Shown here one piece after another: positions 59,782-64,000 of a stretch of 64,000 nt of DNA. This DNA comes from Diphasiastrum complanatum (Eukaryota; Streptophyta; Lycopodiopsida; Lycopodiales; Lycopodiaceae): NCBI GenBank assembly GCA_029204225.1, contig CM055113.1, forward strand, positions 21,103,798 through 21,167,797, given 5' to 3'. The translations under genes were made by a program, and so were the position numbers. Each line of letters opens with the position of its first letter. The first letter of the stretch is position 1. Below the pieces are notes generated by a model. It had not been told where the DNA came from. It saw only the letters and a program-made list of their open reading frames with translations, and ran no database searches.

Positions 59782-60822
59782 TTACCAAATCCATGATAAG
59801 TTCTCTTTGATAGAAATCTTTTCCAAATGCCTTTGAAAAATATTCCACCAACTTGCTATTATGCCAATGTACCTCTCGCATGTCTGATGTCGATCCTGGG
59901 TATGCAAAGTCCACATGCATGAAGTTGGCTGCAAGAAAGACTGAAAAAATCGAGGCTTCCATGCCTCATCATGACCACAAAGATTATACAAATCAAGATT
60001 GTACCATGAGCAATATTCAGGATTAAGCATACTAGCTTCACTAGTCCAAAAAATATGAACTCTATCCAAAATGGATCTAATCTTGAAACCAAAATTAAGG
60101 CTAAATACTTTCTTGAGGGTGTAAGTGTCCTCAGTGGATGCTTCACTTAACCTCACAAGAAGTTTACAATATGCCTCAATATATGAAAAAACTTCTTTTT
60201 TCAAACTATGAGTACTAAACTCATACTTGCTCTTACTCAATTTAAGAGCATACAAATGATGGTACAACATCTTGCTTTCTAGATGTTTTGGAAACATAAT
60301 CAAGTCACAAAAGACAAGAAGTAATTCCAAACTAAAGACTTTATTCAAAAACAAAATAGTCTTACTTGATCTTTGAGATAAGCAAATCTCAATTAAGCAA
60401 AATACATCATTAATCAAAGAAAAAGAACAATAGGTGAGTAAAACAAAATGAATACCACCTTTTCTTTTCTTTTCTTTTCCATGAAATAAGATCAACAAGG
60501 ACTCGGCCTTGTACAATAATGAAGATTTCCTTGGACATGCATGTTGAGGATACTCCTCCTCAAACCTTGACCTCATCACAACTTGATTACTTGCCATAGT
60601 AATGACTTGTGATGCACTATGAGACATTGTGCTCTCGGCCACTTCCAAGATAGAAAATAGATCTTCAAAATCAAAAACTTCTCCATGCTCAAACACCTTT
60701 GAGATATTGGCACTCAGAAGGCTCAAAGGGTGTTCAATTACTTCAAACTCAGTCTTGATCTTTAGTTTCTTGTGTAGAATGCTCAAAACCATGAATTTAG
60801 AACAAAGTAAAAATTGATTCAA
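59782..60822 (-). CDS. Unrecognised 346-codon frame inside the non-autonomous LTR element
   Basis: One long open frame on the complement of 60822-59782. The first third (residues about 20-115: KTEFEVIEHPLSLLSANISK, VFEHGEVFDFEDLFSILEV, then VVMRSRFEEEYPQHACPRKS) has ordinary mixed composition. The middle is hydrophobic, with LLTYCSFSLINDVFCLIEI and SLELLLVFCDLIMF. The last quarter overlaps an offset frame (59962-59768) with a copia RNase H-like end (LVEYFSKAFGKDFYQREL), so it is probably out-of-frame translation. No domain is recognised. It may be captured host sequence or a chance frame; expression is unknown. Confidence 0.35.
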   Translation of the reverse strand: MNQFLLCSKFMVLSILHKKLKIKTEFEVIEHPLSLLSANISKVFEHGEVFDFEDLFSILEVAESTMSHSASQVITMASNQVVMRSRFEEEYPQHACPRKSSLLYKAESLLILFHGKEKKRKGGIHFVLLTYCSFSLINDVFCLIEICLSQRSSKTILFLNKVFSLELLLVFCDLIMFPKHLESKMLYHHLYALKLSKSKYEFSTHSLKKEVFSYIEAYCKLLVRLSEASTEDTYTLKKVFSLNFGFKIRSILDRVHIFWTSEASMLNPEYCSWYNLDLYNLCGHDEAWKPRFFQSFLQPTSCMWTLHTQDRHQTCERYIGIIASWWNIFQRHLEKISIKENLSWIW

Positions 60823-61202
60823 ATCAAAATGTTGTCACTCGAATTTTGGACCTATCCTAATCCTCTTTAAGAGCTTATAACTCTTGATAGACACTTCAGA
60901 TTGATTTGGTTTCAATTCCAATGGAAAGTACAGATCACAAGCTTTCCATCAAGCTATAATACTGCTATCTTTGGAACTATAAGTAAGGAGAACAAAGGGA
61001 CTGAAAATCTCTAATTTTCACACATGTAGAATTCCAGAATTCTGTACTACCTCAATTTAGGTCTGAAAACTTAGTTCAGGTCCGATTTGATCCAATTACA
61101 CTTCAGAGAAATGTTAGAAAAAATGAAAAACTATTTTTTTTTGCTTGTTTATCTCTCAATTTCTTGTACTATCGAGGAAATTAGCATGCAAAGCTTAATG
61201 AG

Positions 61203-61214
61203 GCTCTGATACCA
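61203..61214 (-). promoter_or_regulatory. Primer-binding site of the non-autonomous element
   Basis: The complement of GCTCTGATACCA is TGGTATCAGAGC, an exact initiator-Met primer site, directly adjoining the LTR end at 61215. Confidence 0.93.
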
Positions 61215-62082
61215 TGTTGAAAATTCCAAAATTCACACGTGTGGGGAATGTCCACAAGAGTGACTGATCTTGATTAAGCTTTGTGATTGGCACAGTAACC
61301 TGATTCTAGATTGTTCAACAAGATCTAGTTCATAAGATATGGCTAATTCACAGTCTAGCATGCTAATCAATAGACTATGATAGCAATGAATCAAAGAATG
61401 ATTAAAAGTACAAGATTGCAATGCATAAGCATTAGCCTCAACACGAGTTAGAGAGAGAGAGCTAGAGAGATAACAAGAAAAAACAGTTTAGATCCAACCA
61501 AGCATGAGATAGCTACAAAGCTTTGGTTCTTCATTATTTTGTGAATGAGAATGATATGTACATATATAGGAGAGCCAAAATTCATGGTACTCCTTGCATT
61601 CAATGCACATCCTACACCTGTTCAAGTTCAAACAACTATTAACTTGACACCTAACTACTAGCATGCATAGGTTGCACCTAACTTCTACCTACTTTCTCCA
61701 AATGGCAATTTCTCAACTAGTCATGTACAAATCTACATGCATGTGTCCATTAGAGTGATTGCATGCTTTGCATGTCACTATGGAAACTTAGGACATTATG
61801 CATTTATTGTGGCTCGAGTTTCTACAAGGTCATAATTGACCAATTCCATGTGAATCTCTATATGCATGTCAAGCTAGACATTGTCAACATTATTGCATAT
61901 CATACTAGACCAACTAGACTTTATGCATGTCAATGGAATTTGATCTACCTAACCCAAACTCGCCCTATTCTACAAGGATATGTGCTCAATTCACATACCT
62001 TGGATATGTACAAAATATTTACATGGGTAGGATCCCCCAAACATTAACAACAGATGATAGATATGTTTTACAATTTTTAACA
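61215..62082 (-). repeat. 5' LTR of the non-autonomous element (868 bp)
   Basis: Complete LTR with TGTTAAAA at the right end (62082) and TTTTCAACA at the left end (61215, minus strand). Its terminal part contains the palindrome CACACGTGTG and TTGTGGACATTCC, shared with the LTR ending at 24607. Confidence 0.9.
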
Positions 62083-63349
<1,267 letters not shown>

Positions 63350-63414
63350 GTGGCCGTTACAATCATTGATTATAAGGTGCCCAATTAATTATAAGGTGGC
63401 TATGGAAATATGGG

Positions 63415-63600
63415 CTGCCACTTGGAGGCTGGACAGTGGCCATGGACTGCCACTTGGAGGCTGGACAGTGGCCAGTGTATATGCATGCATGGGAAGGAGA
63501 GTCATGCATGATTTTTCCCATACATGGATGCATGGATGCATGGGGAGGAGGGCCATGCATCATTTTCCCCATACATGCATCCTCCTCCCCAAGTTTTTTA
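63415..63600. repeat. Short tandem repeats (32-bp pair; ATGCATGG-rich pair)
   Basis: CTGCCACTTGGAGGCTGGAC plus AGTGGCCA is present twice in a row (63416-63447 and 63448-63476). Then GGAGG/AG...CATGCAT(G/C)AT TTT(T/C)CCCATACATG is repeated at about 63493-63530 and 63545-63580. Confidence 0.88.
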
Positions 63601-63676
63601 TTAGAAAAAGCTCATGCATGGGTGAGGGGAGGAGGATGCATGGGTGAACCCATACACATGCGCAAAAGTGTACATA

Positions 63677-63849
<173 letters not shown>

Positions 63850-64000
63850 GATGAGAGCTCTTTGTACATATGGAACTTTTTGAGAGAGAGATTTTGAGTC
63901 ATTGGAGGTCAATTTTTGCTTTGTAGTAGAAACTCAAGAGCATGGGTTTTTTCTCTATCTAAAACTCTTTGTACTGTCATTATGTGTTGAGGCTAATGAT

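Larger units (their letters stand above)
58848..62082 (-). mobile_element. Short non-autonomous LTR retrotransposon (about 3.2 kb), minus orientation
   Basis: Two direct repeats, 58848-59672 and 61258-62082 (825 bp each, no indels, about 21 differences by eye, near 2.5%), flank a 1.5-kb interior. The right copy continues to 61215, giving a full 868-bp 5' LTR with TGTTAAAA and TTTTCAACA termini. PBS and PPT are both in the correct places. The left (3') LTR lacks its last 43 bp. The interior does not encode gag, integrase or RT and is too short to do so; only a vague RNase H-like end is seen. It would need proteins supplied in trans. Low LTR divergence implies recent insertion. Only the right flank is intact (CTTCT), so no target-site pair can be read. 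Confidence 0.88.

Noticed and set aside
61203-61214. tRNA gene fragment
   Set aside because: The 12 bases match the initiator-Met tRNA 3' end but directly adjoin an LTR, so they are a primer-binding site; same at 30168-30179.

Overview
The window is plant nuclear DNA from an embryophyte. The evidence is spliced genes with GT-AG introns, a meiotic cohesin gene of the plant REC8 type, a plant CNX3/MoaC gene, Ty1-copia and Ty3-gypsy elements with plant-type initiator-Met primer-binding sites, and very abundant (GA/CT)n and (TA)n microsatellites. There are no bacterial-style gene clusters, tRNA genes, rRNA genes or CRISPR arrays. The lineage cannot be fixed from sequence alone. The retroelement load, a DDE_1-type transposase relic and a 6.6 kb transposon-filled intron would fit a large-genome non-seed plant such as a fern, but that is inference.

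Layout. (1) 94-12614, + strand: REC8 kleisin. Nineteen exons are recoverable and only the 5' end is missing. The exons join in phase into about 600 residues. Introns hold a LINE relic between two (CT)n tracts, a decayed copia element, and a triplicated intron/exon boundary mixed with (GA)n. (2) 12.6-17 kb: mostly unannotatable AT-rich DNA with tandem repeats. (3) 17.2-22.6 kb: a 5'-truncated copia element with its 3' LTR, then an inverted solo LTR of the same family with a 5-bp target-site duplication. (4) 23.8-28.9 kb: a decayed gypsy-type gag-protease element with an unexplained downstream reading frame. (5) 29.2-33.6 kb: a copia element (LTR, PBS, gag, protease, integrase, start of RT) joined to a gypsy RNase H fragment. 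(6) 36.2-37.7 kb: LINE fragments in scrambled order, ending in a hairpin and a microsatellite tail. (7) 38.7-39.7 kb: dead DDE_1 transposase. (8) 41.3-43.8 kb: copia gag-pol fragment and a LINE with an inverted middle. (9) 45.9-47.6 kb: hAT transposase relic. (10) 48.3-51.9 kb: an apparent LINE-copia chimera (LINE ORF1, endonuclease and start of RT joined to copia RT, RNase H, PPT and LTR). (11) 52.37-52.96 kb: CNX3 (MoaC) main exon, molybdenum cofactor synthesis. (12) 56.4-57.1 kb: copia relic. (13) 58.8-62.1 kb: a short, young, non-autonomous LTR retrotransposon. (14) 62.5-63.85 kb: a dense (GA)n/(TA)n microsatellite field.

Only REC8 and CNX3 look like working host genes, and they are functionally unrelated (meiotic cohesion; Moco synthesis). 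The most unusual content is in the retroelements: two independent same-strand chimeric junctions inside reverse transcriptase regions, a LINE family whose 3' ends carry a hairpin plus GACRTTAA and a microsatellite tail, a LINE copy with an inverted internal segment, and a compact LTR element with an unrecognised 346-codon frame.
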